NCBI RefSeq assembly: GCF_000350485.1
Contig: NZ_AORV01000052.1
Coordinates: 20,152 to 84,151, forward strand
Length of the DNA: 64,000 nucleotides
Origin: Ruminiclostridium cellobioparum subsp. termitidis CT1112
GTDB lineage: Bacteria; Bacillota; Clostridia; Acetivibrionales; DSM-1351
Direction: 5' to 3'
Shown: piece after piece, positions 62,271 to 64,000 of the stretch
How the letters are laid out: every line of letters begins with the position of its first letter
Numbering within the stretch: position 1 is the stretch's first letter
Notes under the pieces: model-generated
The model's database searches: none
What the model saw: the letters and a program-made list of their open reading frames with translations, nothing else
Told to the model about the DNA's origin: nothing
Program-made: the position numbers and the translations under genes

Positions 62271-64000
62271 TTAAATTAATGGTAGCTGAACATGTTTATC
62301 TTCAGGATCTAACCATTTTTCACCCTTCATTTTAAAATTATTAACAAATGTTGTTGGGTTATACATTGCCAGGCATAAACTTTCACAAGTAATAAACTTA
62401 TATCCTGTAAAGCCACTTGGGTCTAGCTTGAAAAATGGTGCAAATATCCTATTTAGAGTATACAATGAAGTCTTTCCTGTACCCATTTTATTACTTATTA
62501 AAGATTTATGGAAGTAACCATGCTCTACTCCTAATTCTAGTACTTCTTTCAATTCGCTATTTGGCTTGTTTTGTAGCGCAAATGAAAAGACCCTTCTTTC
62601 AGCATATTCAGACAGTAGAATTAAATGAAATATTTGTCCAAGAGCGTTAATCAAATTTCTTAACTTTTCTATCTTTTCCAACTGGACATTATTGTTTTCA
62701 CAATCATCTTCATATTTTGAAAAGTTAGTGTCATAATAACTATTCGAATATTCTTTAATTATCGCATCCTGAATACCAGGTTTAAGATATTTAATACTCT
62801 CAGATGGGTAATCTGTAATTTGCCGATTAAACATACTTGCAGAAAAGTCAATAAAATGTCTCATAACACCAGATGAAATATTAACTAGATTTTCAAATCC
62901 CGAATAACTGTATGTATATCTATTCTTAAGGTTTTTCATGTAAATTGCACTTGAATACCTATATGCATAATCATATGCCTTTCTTTCCACATCTTCAACA
63001 TTTGCATTCTCTTTCAGGTATTGTTCTTTAAGGCTGTTAGTTATTATCTCTAGTCCAGTTGCTTGTTCTTTATCAGCGGGGAAAAAATCTTGTGTATCTT
63101 GAGTATTATATCCAAATTTATTTAATCTCTTTTTTATAACCTCTTCAAGTCTAGGCTTGTATCTACTTTTCTTAGTAGTATATAAATCTGCCAAGTTAAC
63201 TTCTGAGTAATCGTGTGGTGTTGTTATTAGCTGATTATTTGTAGTTTTATATGTTTTGTAATTCATTTGAGTTGAAATCTTCAAACTAACAACCTTAGTT
63301 GTCCTATAAGATACCCAAGTATTGAGTATTTTGGTTTGGGCTAAATTCAAATTATCCGCATCGTCAATAAGTAAGTAAATTGGTGATTTTGGCATAAACG
63401 CTAACTTTTGCAACGCTTTTAATAGCGGATATAGAAAATCCTCAAAAACACATATCTGACCATTGTAATCGATAATTCCATTTCTATTATCAAGCTTGAG
63501 TAAAACTTTACGTGAAAAATCACTATTTAAATCTTCAAATAGTCTAAGCACATATTCTAGGATTTCCTTACAAATTCTTTTATCTGTATAAATATCAGAA
63601 TCATAACCAGATAGACTAAATATTCTTTTTAAATCTTTATTAACAAATTCTAGGCAAGACTGTAGATTTTCTTCGTTTTCATCAATATCAAGTTCAATAA
63701 TTGATTGAATAATAAAATTAGAAAATCTTATTATCATAAAATGTTCTGTTAATAAATATTCTCCATGATTATTGTTTAGTAAGTCTAAATCTCTTAAGTT
63801 AAACAACCCATTTTTTATCGGTATCGTTATAGCAAAATAATCTAAATCCTTTATATCTTTATTAAACTTTAACCTCTGGCAATCTGGGTTCATAAATCTA
63901 AACATCATACTTTTTCCAGAGCCTCTTGGGCCATGTATAAATGTATGCCCAGTCAAAAGAACACTTTCAAAATCACTAAAAACATTTACAAATAAATCCA
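62271..64000 (-). CDS. ORC/CDC6-like P-loop ATPase (partial)
   Basis: A large ATPase whose frame runs off the right edge, so the N-terminus is missing; at least 576 codons are visible. Walker A is HGPRGSGKS, close to the right edge, and Walker B is PIYLLIDDADNLN about 190 residues later. A long helical C-terminal half follows, with a winged-helix-like region near the end (LGVEHGYFHKSLISN). It resembles ORC-CDC6 family AAA ATPases of bacterial accessory islands. No nuclease motif is seen in the visible part. It is paired with the unknown gene 61298-62260 and could be the sensor or switch of a defence unit. Confidence 0.82.
   Translation of the reverse strand, partial: DLFVNVFSDFESVLLTGHTFIHGPRGSGKSMMFRFMNPDCQRLKFNKDIKDLDYFAITIPIKNGLFNLRDLDLLNNNHGEYLLTEHFMIIRFSNFIIQSIIELDIDENEENLQSCLEFVNKDLKRIFSLSGYDSDIYTDKRICKEILEYVLRLFEDLNSDFSRKVLLKLDNRNGIIDYNGQICVFEDFLYPLLKALQKLAFMPKSPIYLLIDDADNLNLAQTKILNTWVSYRTTKVVSLKISTQMNYKTYKTTNNQLITTPHDYSEVNLADLYTTKKSRYKPRLEEVIKKRLNKFGYNTQDTQDFFPADKEQATGLEIITNSLKEQYLKENANVEDVERKAYDYAYRYSSAIYMKNLKNRYTYSYSGFENLVNISSGVMRHFIDFSASMFNRQITDYPSESIKYLKPGIQDAIIKEYSNSYYDTNFSKYEDDCENNNVQLEKIEKLRNLINALGQIFHLILLSEYAERRVFSFALQNKPNSELKEVLELGVEHGYFHKSLISNKMGTGKTSLYTLNRIFAPFFKLDPSGFTGYKFITCESLCLAMYNPTTFVNNFKMKGEKWLDPEDKHVQLPLI

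Larger units (their letters stand above)
49831..64000. mobile_element. Tn7-like transposon (left end to window edge, right end not seen)
   Basis: Defined by a TGT terminus with four transposase-site-like repeats at 49831-49972 and by a Tn7-type gene set (TnsA-TnsB fusion, TnsC, two TniQ, a small HTH) at 53408-61032, in DNA visibly more AT-rich than the rest of the window. Cargo candidates are a DUF262-HEPN pair, an unknown gene, and a two-gene ATPase unit. A second end-like array at 53293-53401 raises the possibility of two elements in tandem. All genes run toward the left end. The right end and attachment site must lie beyond 64000. Confidence 0.78.

Noticed and set aside
53408..64000. CRISPR-associated transposon (CAST)
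   Set aside because: The TnsAB, TnsC and TniQ set fits, but no Cas12k, Cascade gene, CRISPR repeat array or tracr-like region is seen in any intergenic gap of the window. It could only be revived by Cas genes beyond 64000.

Overview
The window looks like the chromosome of a mesophilic, cellulosome-forming clostridium of the Ruminiclostridium type. The clearest marker is a secreted GH11 xylanase ending in a type I dockerin (33862-34761). Strong AGGAGG ribosome sites, moderately AT-rich DNA, a CE7 esterase, a GH3 glucosidase and hydrogenase maturation genes fit this. The genus is an inference; no rRNA or tRNA gene is visible.

Region 1 (1-14322, all minus strand) is the edge of a natural-product cluster. 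In transcription order it holds a frame-broken GAF-LuxR regulator, a three-gene ABC transporter, a membrane-anchored 5'-nucleotidase, an acyl carrier protein, a BtrH-like acyltransferase, an AMP-forming ligase, a nucleotidyltransferase-like protein, a GT-B-like protein, a thymidylate-kinase-like protein, a second BtrH-like protein, a type II thioesterase and a PLP decarboxylase that runs off the left edge. ACP, ligase, PLP decarboxylase and BtrH together recall the ACP-tethered amino-acid chemistry of butirosin side-chain synthesis.

Region 2 (14617-42518) is mostly ordinary chromosome: a lipoprotein, a tRNA-dihydrouridine synthase, an M29 aminopeptidase, carbohydrate enzymes (CE7, GH3 with a divergent AraC regulator, GH11-dockerin, a clan GH-A-like enzyme), a chemoreceptor, an epimerase, an operon of a DUF5692-like membrane protein, hypB, a large FeS-flavin oxidoreductase and hypA, then uridine kinase, MATE and MFS exporters, an iron alcohol dehydrogenase, TetR regulators and a radical SAM protein. 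An unusual nested palindrome lies at 25580-25669.

Region 3 (42810-49369) is a drug-export locus: a MarR regulator with operator-like repeats on its own promoter, a heterodimeric ABC exporter, an IS1182-like transposase remnant and a third ABC exporter.

Region 4 (49831 to the right edge) is visibly more AT-rich and is read as a Tn7-like transposon or a tandem of two. A candidate terminus beginning TGT at 49831 carries four copies of a 17-bp repeat. The transposition module (53408-61032) has a TnsA-TnsB fusion, a TnsC/TniB ATPase with an odd Walker A motif, two TniQ/TnsD-like proteins and a small helix-turn-helix protein. A second, diverged end-like array lies at 53293-53401, just behind the first TniQ gene. 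Candidate cargo is a DUF262-HEPN pair and an unknown gene on the left, and an unrecognised two-gene unit (a two-half Rossmann-like protein plus an ORC/CDC6-like ATPase) on the right. No Cas gene or CRISPR array is seen, and the right end lies outside the window.
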